From Myroides odoratimimus (GTDB lineage Bacteria; Bacteroidota; Bacteroidia; Flavobacteriales; Flavobacteriaceae): a stretch of 48,303 nt of DNA. Below are positions 33,520 to 43,290 of the stretch, one piece after another. Positions within the stretch are counted from its first letter, which is position 1; every line of letters starts with the position of its first letter. The stretch lies in the NCBI RefSeq assembly GCF_001485415.1, contig NZ_BCMQ01000026.1, forward strand, positions 1 to 48,303. The letters run 5' to 3'. The notes beneath the pieces were generated by a model. That model did not search any database. It saw nothing but the letters and a program-made list of their open reading frames with translations, and had not been told where the DNA came from. The position numbers and the translations under genes were made by a program.

Positions 33520-36510
33520 ATGCAAAACAAAGGACTCGTTAAATTTTTTGCAATTATCTTTGCATTGGTAAGTATTTACCAACTGTCATTTACCTTTGTT
33601 ACCAACCATTATGAGGATAAAGCGAAAGCTTTTGCTGGTGGAGATTCGACAAAAGAATTACAATACCTTGATTCAATTGGTAACCAAACGGTATTTTTAG
33701 GACAAACATTCAATGAAGTGAGAGCTAAGCAAATCAATAAAGGATTAGACTTAGAAGGAGGTATTAATGTTACGTTGCAAATATCAATCAAAGACATTTT
33801 AAAAGGTTTAGCTAATAATTCAAAGAACGCTACGTTCAATAAAGCGTTAGCAGAAGCTGAATCACAAAGACAAGGTAATCAAAGTTACTTAGATGCTTTT
33901 TACACTGCTTTTGATAAAGAATCAAAAGGGAATGTAAAATTAGCAGCTGCAGATATTTTTGCAAACAGAAACTTAAGTGAGATTACTGTTGGAATGTCTG
34001 ATAGCCAAGTAAAGTCTATCTTAGATAAAAAAGTAAAAGAATCTATAGAGAGTGCTTACCGTGTATTCAGAGAGCGTATCGACAAGTTCGGTGTTTCTCA
34101 GCCAAATATTCAAATGTTAGGGGATACAGGGCGTATCTTAGTTGAGCTTCCTGGAGCAAAAGACGTAGATCGTATTAAAAATTTATTACAAAGTACTGCT
34201 CAGTTAGAGTTTTGGGAAACTTATAAAGTAGATGAAATAGGAAACTATATCATGGCTGCTAATGAGTACTTAAAAACAACTGAAAAGCAAGCTAATCAAA
34301 AAGAGACTGCTACTGATAATACAACAACTAACTCAGATGTTGAAGCATTATTAGGTACTGTAGCAAAAGACTCTATGGGGAATGCAGCTAATAAAGAATT
34401 CAACCCTTTATTAGACTTATTCGCAATGGGTGGACAACAAGGAAGCCCAATCTTAGGTTATTTCCAAACGAAAGATACAGTTAAAGTAAATGCTTATTTA
34501 AACAGAGCTGACGTACGTAACTTATTACCAGCAGATCAAAAGTATGCTCGTTTTGCATGGGGTAAACCAAGTAAAAAAGCTCCTGATTTAGTTGAGTTAT
34601 ATGCTTTAAAAACAAATAGAGAAGGTATTCCTCCTTTAAGTGGAAGCGTTATTACTGGTGCTCAAGATGAGTATGATCAATTTAGCCGTCCTGTAGTAGG
34701 GATGACAATGAGTCCTAAGGGAGCTAAAGTATGGGAAGAGTTAACAGGAAAAGCTTATACAGAGCATTCTAATATTGCTATTGTATTAGATAATATCGTT
34801 TATTCAGCTCCAGGTGTTACTAGTGGACCTATCTCTGGTGGTAGATCATCTATCTCAGGTGACTTTACTGTTGCTGATGCGAAAGACTTAGCGAATATCT
34901 TACGTGCTGGTAAATTACCAGCAGGTGCAGATATCGTTCAATCTGAAATCGTAGGACCATCTTTAGGACAACAAGCTATCGATGCTGGTATGTTATCTGC
35001 TGTGGCTGGTTTAATTATTGTTGCTGCTTGGATGGCATTCTACTACGGTAGAGCTGGATGGTATGCAAATATTGCTTTATTAGCGAACTTATTATTCTTA
35101 TTTGGTATCCTTGCTAGTTTAGGTGCTGTATTGACATTACCAGGTATTGCAGGTATCGTATTAACGATGGGTACTGCAGTGGATGCGAATATTATTATTT
35201 CTGAACGAGCAAAAGAATGTTTGCGTAAGGGAATGAGTCTTGCAGATACGATTAAAGAATCTTATAGCTGGCATGGTGCTATGCGTCCGATTGTTGATGC
35301 AAACGTTACACATATCTTAACAGGGGTTATCTTATTCGCTTTTGGATCAGGACCTATTAAAGGATTTGCTACGACATTGTTAATCGGTATTGCTACTTCA
35401 TTATTTACTTCAATCTTTATCGCTCGTATCTTTATGGATAGAGACGTTAAAGCTGGTAGAACTTTAGCATTCAGTACAAGTATTACTAAAAATTGGTTTA
35501 CAAACTTCAACTTTGATTTCTTAAAAATGAAGAAAGCTACTTATGGTTTATCATTAATCATTGTAGTGGTTTCTTTTGCTTCATTTGCAATCAACGGATT
35601 TGACCAAGGAACTGACTTTGTAGGAGGTAGAACTTTCCAAGTTAAGTTTGATAAAGAAGTTACAGCTAACGAAGTAAGTGGTAAGCTAGGAGAAGTATTT
35701 GGTGTAAATGTTGAAGCGAAAGTATTCGGAAATAAACAACAGTTAAAACTTACTACTAAATATAAAGTAGAAGAAGAAGGTGCTGCAGTAGACCAAGAAG
35801 TAAACGAGAAGTTATACGAAGGGTTAAAAGGGTACTATTCATCTCCTATGACTTATGAAGAGTTCGTTAATGCTACAGAAGGAAAAACATTAGGAGTTAT
35901 CCAAGCTTCTAAAGTTGGACCAAGTATGGCAAAAGACGTTAAACAGAATGCATATTGGGCTGTATTAGGGTCTATGGCTGCTATCTTTATTTACTTAGTT
36001 ATTTCTTTTAGAAAATGGCAGTATTCATTAGGAGCTATTGTTTCTGTTGCGCACGACGTTATCTTTGTATTAGGTATTTACTCATTAACATATAAGTTTA
36101 TGCCTTGGCATATGGAGATTGATCAGCACTTCATCGCTGCAATCTTAACTGTTATTGGTTATTCTATGAATGATACCGTAATTGTATTTGACCGTGTACG
36201 TGAGTACATCGCAGGTAAAACAAAAGGTGATTTCAATAAGATCGTTAATGATTCAGTAAATACTACATTATCTAGAACTATTAATACTTCGCTTACTTTA
36301 ATCCTAGTATTATTAATCATGTTCGTATTCGGAGGTGATTCAATCAGAGGATTTATCTTTGCGATGTTAATCGGTATTATTGTAGGTACTTATTCTTCAT
36401 TATTCTTAGCTACTCCAGTATTAGTGGATACTATGCCAAGAAAAGATAAAGAAGAAATCGAAAGAAGACATAAAGAAGCTCAAGAGGAAATGTTAGTTGA
36501 GAAAAACTAA
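33520..36510 (+). CDS. secDF: SecDF fusion protein, protein-export accessory
   Basis: A 996-residue inner-membrane protein joining SecD and SecF, which uses the proton gradient to finish export through SecYEG. The first helix (about 8-26) is followed by the large periplasmic P1 domain (up to about 480, with YRVFRERIDKFGVSQPNIQ and ILVELPGAKDVDRI), then five more helices with GTAVDANIIISERAKE. The SecF half begins near residue 665 (helix, then GFDQGTDFVGGRTFQ) and contains GYSMNDTVIVFDRVRE, the SecF hallmark. The fused form is usual in Bacteroidota. The long Thr/Asn/Gln insert around 255-285 is probably a linker. Confidence 0.97.
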   Translation: MQNKGLVKFFAIIFALVSIYQLSFTFVTNHYEDKAKAFAGGDSTKELQYLDSIGNQTVFLGQTFNEVRAKQINKGLDLEGGINVTLQISIKDILKGLANNSKNATFNKALAEAESQRQGNQSYLDAFYTAFDKESKGNVKLAAADIFANRNLSEITVGMSDSQVKSILDKKVKESIESAYRVFRERIDKFGVSQPNIQMLGDTGRILVELPGAKDVDRIKNLLQSTAQLEFWETYKVDEIGNYIMAANEYLKTTEKQANQKETATDNTTTNSDVEALLGTVAKDSMGNAANKEFNPLLDLFAMGGQQGSPILGYFQTKDTVKVNAYLNRADVRNLLPADQKYARFAWGKPSKKAPDLVELYALKTNREGIPPLSGSVITGAQDEYDQFSRPVVGMTMSPKGAKVWEELTGKAYTEHSNIAIVLDNIVYSAPGVTSGPISGGRSSISGDFTVADAKDLANILRAGKLPAGADIVQSEIVGPSLGQQAIDAGMLSAVAGLIIVAAWMAFYYGRAGWYANIALLANLLFLFGILASLGAVLTLPGIAGIVLTMGTAVDANIIISERAKECLRKGMSLADTIKESYSWHGAMRPIVDANVTHILTGVILFAFGSGPIKGFATTLLIGIATSLFTSIFIARIFMDRDVKAGRTLAFSTSITKNWFTNFNFDFLKMKKATYGLSLIIVVVSFASFAINGFDQGTDFVGGRTFQVKFDKEVTANEVSGKLGEVFGVNVEAKVFGNKQQLKLTTKYKVEEEGAAVDQEVNEKLYEGLKGYYSSPMTYEEFVNATEGKTLGVIQASKVGPSMAKDVKQNAYWAVLGSMAAIFIYLVISFRKWQYSLGAIVSVAHDVIFVLGIYSLTYKFMPWHMEIDQHFIAAILTVIGYSMNDTVIVFDRVREYIAGKTKGDFNKIVNDSVNTTLSRTINTSLTLILVLLIMFVFGGDSIRGFIFAMLIGIIVGTYSSLFLATPVLVDTMPRKDKEEIERRHKEAQEEMLVEKN

Positions 36511-36540
36511 TTCTATCTTAGAACTTGTATTTATAAAAAA

Positions 36541-36567
36541 AGCCACTCCGCAAGGAGTGGCTTTTTT
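36541..36567 (+). terminator. Terminator of secDF
   Basis: AGCCACTCC (36541-36549) and GGAGTGGCT (36554-36562) with GCAA loop, then TTTTTT. A-rich upstream, so it may also serve the convergent methyltransferase gene. Confidence 0.93.
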
Positions 36568-36620
36568 ATTTTAGGACTAGTCAATGAGTAGTGTTAGTTA
36601 GGCTAGTAATCTAATCGTTA

Positions 36621-38753
36621 TTATTGTTGACTATGATGTAAGCGACATAATGCTATTAAAAGATGAGCATCAACTATCTTGTCTAGGTTATTCATCAGGT
36701 CATTTATTTCTACCCAATGTAGTGTATCAGTAAGCTGGTCTAGATGGATAATATATGGATATACTTGTTCGGGTGTAATGCCTATAGTAGGAAAGTACTT
36801 TTCTCCTAACTTTGAATATCCAATTACATTGCTATTGCCAAACTTCAGGGTATTCAGATATTGTTCTAGGTCATAGTAGTTTCTAACCTCTTTAGATAGC
36901 CGAAATGCTGGTGCCGTTATAATCGTACTATTGTTAGTGAATATTTGTGGTACAGGAAGGCTTCTAGTTTCTAGACCTACATAAAGGGTACCATTGTTTT
37001 TAAATACAGGAAGAGTCACTACAGTATTAGTACTATAATGAGTAGGGGATACATATTCTAGTATCGCAGCGTCTTTATCAATACCTGTTGCTTCAAAAGA
37101 AGCTCTGTGTGTCTTTAAGAAACCAGCTTGACTGTCATTATGGATGTATTCTTTTGTATTTAACTGTAATAGTTTTTCTAAATCAGTTGCCTGAATCTTC
37201 TCTACATTTTGTATAGCTGTTTTTTGTCCTAACCATTTAGGTAATGGTATAGCTAACTTTAAAAATAGATTATAGATATTCAATTCTAATCTAGCTTCTA
37301 CTAATGCACCTGTTTGGGCAGTATTAAGGAGTTGTACAGCATCGTATTCATGTAAATAACCAGAATCTTTAAAACCTGAATACCCTTCGTTTAATGGAGT
37401 ATTTAATGAAATAGGTGAGTGTAGTTCTATGAATATAGAAGTTACCTTTTCATTGATACCACCTGGAGAGGTGTAGTAATTTAGGGAAGTACAAGTAGTT
37501 TCATATTCCCCAAGTTTTATATTAAATCTGTTCTCTATTTCTGTTTTTATATTATCTGTTTCAGCTATTGCTAGCCCTTCGGGTATATAGCCACTATATT
37601 GTTTATTATCTAAGATAGAGCTATCTGTTTTGACATTAGCTAATGGACGAGGATATCCATGTTTTGCGATTACCTTTAAGCCACTATCACTATTTCTGTA
37701 AGGGATAATATCAATTACTTTATTTGGTCGTTTTACAATATCATATAACCTATTTGTGTTTATATTTTTAAAGGTAGATAAGCTTAAGAATGGTGTATTG
37801 TTTTTTGGTAAATGTCTAGTTAATTGTAACTGTTTTCCACCAGATACTTTTTCTCCTGCAATCAAATAATTTGTGGGAGGAAAGCCTATTTCTTCTCCTG
37901 CTAAGTTATAGATTGTAAACTGGTCTTCATAGCGATTATTAATGATCCATTGATTGTAGATAGGAGTAGATATAATGATTCGCAATCCTAATTCCTTAAA
38001 GATTGTTTCAAATTCTTGTTGTGTATAATATCCATACTCTTCTTGTAACTCAATGTCCCAATTCGCATAATAATCTTTGCGACGAATAAACTCTACTACA
38101 TCAGTATAAAATGCATGAAATCGCCTTGTATTAGGTTTTAGAGGCTCTATTTCTTCAATCGGAAAACCTTTTTCTGTTGCTAATGATCTAGCCGTTTGAG
38201 AAAATTGAATGAACAACTCTGCATCACTAGGATTGTCCTCTTTAGCTAAAGTAGATAGCTCTAGTATAACCTCTTGTTGTTCTACTTTGACAAAATCGCG
38301 GATGACAAGCACTCCTTTATCTTTCAATAACTCTACTTGTCTGCGAAGTGTATTATATGCTCTGTTATTGTCATAGTCGTTATATGAAGTAATATGGTGA
38401 ATGGCAGAACAATTAAAGAATCCACTAATTGTATTCTTTTCAAAAGTCAATAGTTTTTCGCCATCATCTTCTTGGAATGAGAGATTCGGAAGGTTATACG
38501 TTTCTTCAGCGATTTGAACCATTTTAGGATTGATATCAATACCTATTATTTGAAGGTTAGGAAATAGTTGAGCTAATATAGCTGTACTCGTCCCTGAGGC
38601 CATTCCTACATCTACTAATACATTTCCCTCTTTGGCCTCAAAGAACACACTTGCAGAAGCCACCTTCTCGATAGCTATCGTGTCCATTGCTTCTAAATAT
38701 TGCTGGTAGTCTTTTTTATTTCCTCTATCCTGAGTCGTATAGTTCTTATCCAT
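36621..38753 (-). CDS. Class I SAM methyltransferase fused to two degenerate Nudix-like regions
   Basis: A 710-residue cytoplasmic protein. Residues about 25-265 form a class I methyltransferase: motif I VLVDVGMASGTS (46-56), the acidic residue after strand 2 (GIDINPK, 71-77), EDDGEK (95-100) and NCSAIHH (114-120). After a linker, residues about 345-500 have a Nudix-like outline, with YTSPGGINEKV (427-437) matching the loop after the Nudix helix in ADP-ribose pyrophosphatases; however, the helix itself (KTEIENRFNIKL) lacks the catalytic Glu pair. A second such region (about 575-700: GTLYVGLETRSLPVPQ, TAPAFRLSKEV, FPTIGITPEQVYPY) is also degenerate. Substrates are unknown. The gene is alone, convergent with secDF. 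The methyltransferase assignment is firm; the Nudix calls are inferred from motif spacing. Confidence 0.75.
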   Translation of the reverse strand: MDKNYTTQDRGNKKDYQQYLEAMDTIAIEKVASASVFFEAKEGNVLVDVGMASGTSTAILAQLFPNLQIIGIDINPKMVQIAEETYNLPNLSFQEDDGEKLLTFEKNTISGFFNCSAIHHITSYNDYDNNRAYNTLRRQVELLKDKGVLVIRDFVKVEQQEVILELSTLAKEDNPSDAELFIQFSQTARSLATEKGFPIEEIEPLKPNTRRFHAFYTDVVEFIRRKDYYANWDIELQEEYGYYTQQEFETIFKELGLRIIISTPIYNQWIINNRYEDQFTIYNLAGEEIGFPPTNYLIAGEKVSGGKQLQLTRHLPKNNTPFLSLSTFKNINTNRLYDIVKRPNKVIDIIPYRNSDSGLKVIAKHGYPRPLANVKTDSSILDNKQYSGYIPEGLAIAETDNIKTEIENRFNIKLGEYETTCTSLNYYTSPGGINEKVTSIFIELHSPISLNTPLNEGYSGFKDSGYLHEYDAVQLLNTAQTGALVEARLELNIYNLFLKLAIPLPKWLGQKTAIQNVEKIQATDLEKLLQLNTKEYIHNDSQAGFLKTHRASFEATGIDKDAAILEYVSPTHYSTNTVVTLPVFKNNGTLYVGLETRSLPVPQIFTNNSTIITAPAFRLSKEVRNYYDLEQYLNTLKFGNSNVIGYSKLGEKYFPTIGITPEQVYPYIIHLDQLTDTLHWVEINDLMNNLDKIVDAHLLIALCRLHHSQQ

Positions 38754-39123
38754 TGAATGCCTTGTTTACATTCAGAAAAGTAGTGATTTTATCTGTGAAA
38801 TTGTTCGTTAAAAAGAAAAGAATATCCAATAATATTGATGTTACTAACTAAAACATTTTTATCCTTAGTTAAAAATAGGGTACGTTAGAATCAGCCAAAA
38901 CAATATAGAATTATTTCGAGGTGTAATGTTAAACCCACATTATGCATTAACCAAATACTACAAAGCAATTCTACTTCATAGTTCTTTCATTAGCTCTAAA
39001 ACCATACTATAGTATGCTTTTATCACTAATTCAGACCTATTTTGTATAATTACTTTTCGTTTATACGTTTATTGCATAATCTGGGTTTAATTGATTATCT
39101 TAGAATGAACTAATTACAATATT
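38754..39123. other. Intergenic region between methyltransferase and DUF4177 genes
   Basis: These 370 bp, between divergent genes, contain a perfect 14-bp palindrome at 39003-39016 and no coding potential. No convincing promoter pair was found. Confidence 0.5.
39003..39016. promoter_or_regulatory. 14-bp palindrome CATACTATAGTATG
   Basis: A perfect palindrome without loop in a divergent intergenic region. It may be an operator; AT-rich palindromes also arise by chance in this genome. Confidence 0.25.
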
Positions 39124-39312
39124 ATGAAACGAATTGAATATAAAACAATTGAAGTAGTGACTAGTGGATTCTTTGCAAAAATGGAAATGAAGGAGACCGA
39201 TGATACACTAAATGATCTAGGGAGTCAAGGATGGGAGCTAGTGTCTACAGCTCCTTGTATTATGGGGAGTACAACACAAAGGATCTATTATACTTTCAAG
39301 AGAGAAATATAA
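39124..39312 (+). CDS. DUF4177-family small protein
   Basis: A 62-residue protein with the layout YKTIEV, then LNDLGSQGWELVSTAP and a last strand RIYYTFKRE. The GWELVS motif is the hallmark of DUF4177, a small alpha/beta family of unknown function common in many bacteria. It is monocistronic and convergent with lgt. Confidence 0.82.
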   Translation: MKRIEYKTIEVVTSGFFAKMEMKETDDTLNDLGSQGWELVSTAPCIMGSTTQRIYYTFKREI

Positions 39313-39347
39313 AAAAAAGAGAGCTAATCTAGATTGATTAGCTCTCT
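39311..39347 (-). terminator. Terminator of lgt
   Basis: AGAGAGCTAATC (39318-39329) and GATTAGCTCTCT (39336-39347) with a 6-nt loop; a run of eight T follows on the minus strand. Confidence 0.93.
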
Positions 39348-39353
39348 GTATAT

Positions 39354-40286
39354 TTATGATTCGTATACTCTATTCTTGGCAGTAACCCATAAGTAAATCC
39401 CTACGATGATAAATGGAATACTTAACCATTGTCCTGTTGATAAAATATTGCCTAGTTGATCTTCAAAACCTCCTTGACTTTCTTTCATATATTCTACTAT
39501 AAATCTTACCATCCACAGTAGTACTAAGAACACTCCAAAGATATAACCTAACTTTTTGCGTGCATCTGTCTTCCAATACATATAGTAAACAATAATGAAC
39601 ACAAGTATATATCCAAATGCCTCATAAAGTTGAGTAGGGTGTTTAGCTACCACTAGGTTTAAAGCTTCTGCAAACTGTGGATTATGAGCTATCGCGTCAT
39701 AAGCTTGGTTATAATCAGGAATTCCTGTAATCTCCATTGCTTCTCTAGGTGAGAATTTATCTCTTAAAAATCGAATACCTAAAGCATTTGTAGTTTCATG
39801 TCCTATAATTTCTGAGTTAAAGAAGTTTCCTAAACGAACAAAAACTCCCCCTATTGCTACAGGGATAATTACTCTATCTAGTATCCAAAGTACAGGTTTT
39901 TGAATAATCTTTTTACTGTAAAAATACATAACAGTGATAATAGCAATAGCTGCACCATGACTTGCTAATCCACTAAAACCAACGATTTCAAACTTAGGAG
40001 TGAAACGCACTGGTGATATAATCTCAAATAAGTGATCTTTATAATAATCCCAATCGTAAAAGAATACATGCCCTAGACGAGCTCCTATTAAAGTTGCTAA
40101 TACAGTATAGATAAATAATTTGTCTAGTTTCTCAACACTTAGTCCTTCGCGATCATATATCTTTTTCATTAAGAACCATCCTAAACCAAATGCGATTACA
40201 AACATAAGACTGTAATATCTCAGTTTAATAAATCCTAAATCTAACCCTTCTGACGGGTTCCAAATCATATGTAATGAATGTATCAT
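39354..40286 (-). CDS. lgt: Prolipoprotein diacylglyceryl transferase
   Basis: A 310-residue inner-membrane enzyme that transfers diacylglycerol from phosphatidylglycerol to the lipobox cysteine, the first step of lipoprotein maturation. It has about seven helices; GGVFVRLGNFFNSEIIG is the Lgt signature, AARLGH-like GARLGHVFFYDWDYY and HPTQLYEAFGYI are further conserved blocks. An extra loop (about 180-215) before HPTQLYEA, with FSPREAMEITGIPDYNQ, is usual in Bacteroidota Lgt. It is followed on the same strand direction by yidD 161 bp upstream. Confidence 0.97.
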   Translation of the reverse strand: MIHSLHMIWNPSEGLDLGFIKLRYYSLMFVIAFGLGWFLMKKIYDREGLSVEKLDKLFIYTVLATLIGARLGHVFFYDWDYYKDHLFEIISPVRFTPKFEIVGFSGLASHGAAIAIITVMYFYSKKIIQKPVLWILDRVIIPVAIGGVFVRLGNFFNSEIIGHETTNALGIRFLRDKFSPREAMEITGIPDYNQAYDAIAHNPQFAEALNLVVAKHPTQLYEAFGYILVFIIVYYMYWKTDARKKLGYIFGVFLVLLWMVRFIVEYMKESQGGFEDQLGNILSTGQWLSIPFIIVGIYLWVTAKNRVYES

Positions 40287-40447
40287 AGTTTTTTATACTG
40301 TTAGATGATAAATGTATGAAATAATCTTTATTCTCAAAAGAGTAATTGTGGTTTACACCCAAGAGTACTTCATTGTTTTTTGTTTTCTATTTCAGTTACT
40401 AGCTCCCTGTTTTGTGTTCCTCAGTTCCTAGTTTACTTAAATAATAA

Positions 40448-40672
40448 TTAAGGCACTGGATCATATCCTTTACCTCCCCATGGTCCACAACTAGCGATTC
40501 GCTTTATAGCTAACCAACCACCTTTAAAAAGTCCATGTTTTTTTAGTGCTTCTAAGGTGTATTGTGAGCAAGTAGGACTGTATCGACAAGCAGGAGGGAA
40601 GAATGGTGAAATAGCCAGCTGATAAAAACGGACTAATATTACAAATGGGAATATTAATATTTTCTTTAGCAT
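40448..40672 (-). CDS. yidD: Membrane protein insertion efficiency factor YidD
   Basis: A 74-residue protein with the family core CRYSPTCSQYTLEALKKHG, then GGWLAIKRIASCGPWG and GYDPVP at the end. YidD is membrane-associated through an N-terminal amphipathic segment (LIFPFVILVRFYQLAISPFF) and assists YidC-dependent insertion. Its normal partners rnpA, rpmH and yidC are not adjacent; here it lies between lgt and cysS, a placement seen in other Bacteroidota genomes. Confidence 0.95.
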   Translation of the reverse strand: MLKKILIFPFVILVRFYQLAISPFFPPACRYSPTCSQYTLEALKKHGLFKGGWLAIKRIASCGPWGGKGYDPVP

Positions 40673-40836
40673 AGTAACAGAAATATGAAAGTGTACAAAT
40701 GTACGATGAGTTTAATTATAGTGCTAAAAGTAAGAAATTCTAGGTTAGAAATGAGTAGAAGGAATTAGTTTTAGCAAGACTATTTTATAATCACAAAAAA
40801 TAAACTTAACTATTGTAGGTGAGGTATGTATAAAAA

Positions 40837-40868
40837 AAGAGGCTATTCATAGAATAACCTCTTTTGTG
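40837..40868 (-). terminator. Terminator of folE-cysS
   Basis: AAGAGG-C-TATTC pairs with GAATA-A-CCTCTT (one mismatch) with a short loop; on the minus strand CCTCTTTTTTT follows. Confidence 0.8.
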
Positions 40869-40871
40869 TAT

Positions 40872-42350
40872 TTATAGAGAGAAAGAAGTACCTTCTTTAC
40901 CATCTTTTAGTTGAATACCGATTTTAGCTAGTTCATCTCGAATGTGGTCTGACATTGCGAAATCTTTGTTTGCTCTAGCCTCGTTGCGCATTCCGATAAG
41001 CATATTGACTAAACCTTCTAGTTTTTCGTTATTAGCACTTGCTGTTTCAGTGTTTTCTAAACCTAATACATCAAATACAAATGCGCTCATACTATTAATT
41101 AAAGTATCTAAATCTGTAGCCGAAATAGTCTCTTTATTATCCTTAATTAGGTTAATGAATTTAACTGCTTCAAATAAGTTTGCAATTAAAATCGGACTGT
41201 TAAAGTCGTCATTCATTGCATCATAGCACGATTGTCTCCATTTTGTGATATCAACAGAAGAGTTGCTAGAAGTTTTCAAATCTTTTAGAGATTTGATAGC
41301 TTCCATTAATCTTTGATATCCTCTTTCAGACGCTAAGATAGCATCATCAGAGAAGTCTAAGATACTTCTATAGTGCGCTTGTAAGATAAAGAATCTTGCT
41401 ACAGCAGGAGCAAACCCTTTGCTAAGGATATTGTTCTCGCCAGAGAATAATTCATCAGGAAGAATATTATTCCCTGTAGATTTAGCCATTTTCTTACCGT
41501 TTAGAGTAAGCATATTAGCATGCATCCAGTAGTTTACAGGTGAGTTACCTGTAGAAGCTTCATTCTGTGCAATCTCACATTCGTGGTGAGGGAATTTTAA
41601 ATCCATTCCACCTCCGTGTATATCGAAGTGTTTACCTAAGTATTTTGTACTCATAGCAGTACACTCTAGATGCCATCCAGGGAATCCATCTCCCCATGGT
41701 GAAGGCCATCTCATGATATGCTGAGGCTCTGCATTTTTCCAAAGTGCAAAGTCTAGTGGATTGCGCTTGTCAGATTGTCCATCTAAATCTCTTGTATTAG
41801 ATAACATATCTTCTATCTTACGGCCACTTAATATTCCATAGTTATGAGACTGATTGTATTTCTCTACATCGAAGTACACAGATCCATTCACCTCATAAGC
41901 AAAACCATTGTTGATGATCGCTTGTATGATTTCTATTTGCTCAATGATATGCCCAGTAGCCGTTGGTTCAATGCTAGGAGGTAGGTTATTGAACTGTTTT
42001 AGAATATTGTGAAAGTTCAAAGTATATTTTTGAACAATCTCCATTGGTTCTATCTGCTCAATACGCGCTCTTTTAGCGATTTTATCTTCTCCTTCATCTA
42101 CATCGTCTACCATATGTCCTACGTCAGTAATATTACGAACGTAACGCACAGCATATCCTAAGTGTTTTAAATAACGATATACCAAGTCAAAAGATATAAA
42201 AGTACGACAGTTCCCAAGGTGTACATAGTTGTAGACTGTTGGTCCACATACATACATACCCACTTTACCCTCATGGATAGGTTTGAAAACTTCTTTCTCT
42301 CCAGTGATGGAGTTGTACATTTTTAATTGCTGTTCTTGATATAAAGGCAT
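40872..42350 (-). CDS. cysS: Cysteinyl-tRNA synthetase
   Basis: A 492-residue class I synthetase charging tRNA-Cys. The zinc ligand and HIGH-like motif are in YVCGPTVYNYVHLGN; HLECTAMS and FPHHECEIAQ provide the remaining zinc ligands; the KMSKS equivalent is KKMAKSTGN. The C-terminal helical domain ends ELAKIGIQLKDGKEGTSF, typical for CysS. It lies 17 bp downstream of folE, so the two are probably one transcript, with a terminator right after cysS. Confidence 0.98.
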   Translation of the reverse strand: MPLYQEQQLKMYNSITGEKEVFKPIHEGKVGMYVCGPTVYNYVHLGNCRTFISFDLVYRYLKHLGYAVRYVRNITDVGHMVDDVDEGEDKIAKRARIEQIEPMEIVQKYTLNFHNILKQFNNLPPSIEPTATGHIIEQIEIIQAIINNGFAYEVNGSVYFDVEKYNQSHNYGILSGRKIEDMLSNTRDLDGQSDKRNPLDFALWKNAEPQHIMRWPSPWGDGFPGWHLECTAMSTKYLGKHFDIHGGGMDLKFPHHECEIAQNEASTGNSPVNYWMHANMLTLNGKKMAKSTGNNILPDELFSGENNILSKGFAPAVARFFILQAHYRSILDFSDDAILASERGYQRLMEAIKSLKDLKTSSNSSVDITKWRQSCYDAMNDDFNSPILIANLFEAVKFINLIKDNKETISATDLDTLINSMSAFVFDVLGLENTETASANNEKLEGLVNMLIGMRNEARANKDFAMSDHIRDELAKIGIQLKDGKEGTSFSL

Positions 42351-42367
42351 AATATAATTTGTAATGT

Positions 42368-43039
42368 TTAGAACTTAGTCTCTAATTGGATATAGTTTAA
42401 GAACTCCTTACGAACGTTCTCATCTTGGAATTTTCCTCCGAACTCAGCAGTTACAGTACTACTTTCGATATCGCGGATTCCTCTTGAGTTTACACATAAG
42501 TGTTTTGCATCGATGATACATGCCACATCTTCTGTGTTTAATACACGTTTTAATTCATTTACAATCTGAATAGTTAAACGCTCTTGTACCTGAGGTCTCT
42601 TTGCATAAAAATCAACGATACGGTTCATCTTAGAAAGACCTACTACAGTACCATTAGATATATATGCTACGTGAGCACGCCCAACGATAGGTAGTAAGTG
42701 ATGTTCACAAGTAGAATAAACTACAATGTTCTTTTCTACCAACATCTCGTTGTATTTATATTTATTGTCAAATGTAGAAGCACTTGGCTTTTTAGCAGGA
42801 TTTAATCCTCCAAACATCTCTTTTACAAACATTTTAGCTACACGGTTAGGTGTACCCTTAAGACTGTCATCTGTTAAGTCTAATCCTAAAGTGTTAAGAA
42901 TGTTTTCTACATCTTTTTTTATCAATTCTATTTTTTCGTCATCTGTGCGGTCAAATGCATCACTTCTAAGTGGAGTTGCATCACTAGATGCGATGTGGTT
43001 GTCTCCCATTTCGTCGTGAAACTTTTCGTCTGTATTCAT
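42368..43039 (-). CDS. folE: GTP cyclohydrolase I
   Basis: A 223-residue enzyme converting GTP to dihydroneopterin triphosphate, first step of folate synthesis. Visible are STCEHHLLPIVGRAHVAYI (zinc Cys and His), GLSKMNRIVDFYAKRPQVQERLT and the third zinc ligand in HLCVNSRG. The N-terminal 35 residues (DEMGDNHIASSDATPL) are an acidic extension with no role known. TATATTTG at 43077-43084 on the minus strand is a likely -7 element, 38 bp before the start, without a clear TTG partner. Confidence 0.97.
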   Translation of the reverse strand: MNTDEKFHDEMGDNHIASSDATPLRSDAFDRTDDEKIELIKKDVENILNTLGLDLTDDSLKGTPNRVAKMFVKEMFGGLNPAKKPSASTFDNKYKYNEMLVEKNIVVYSTCEHHLLPIVGRAHVAYISNGTVVGLSKMNRIVDFYAKRPQVQERLTIQIVNELKRVLNTEDVACIIDAKHLCVNSRGIRDIESSTVTAEFGGKFQDENVRKEFLNYIQLETKF

Positions 43040-43290
43040 TCTATTTCTTTTTAATACATATTGTTATAACTCGCTACAAATATAAATAATAATTATAGAT
43101 AAACTCTGACACTTATTTATAAATAATCTACCTCTAAGTGCTGGAATTAGTTAAAGTTTGTCACTTCTGATTTTTAAGGAGTAGGTGAGGAGAGAGAATG
43201 TAAAACCTCTAGTAATAAAGAGTTCTAAATTAGAACAAGAAATCGAATCAATACAAAATCTAATTTATAGCAATTCAATATGATGTAACT

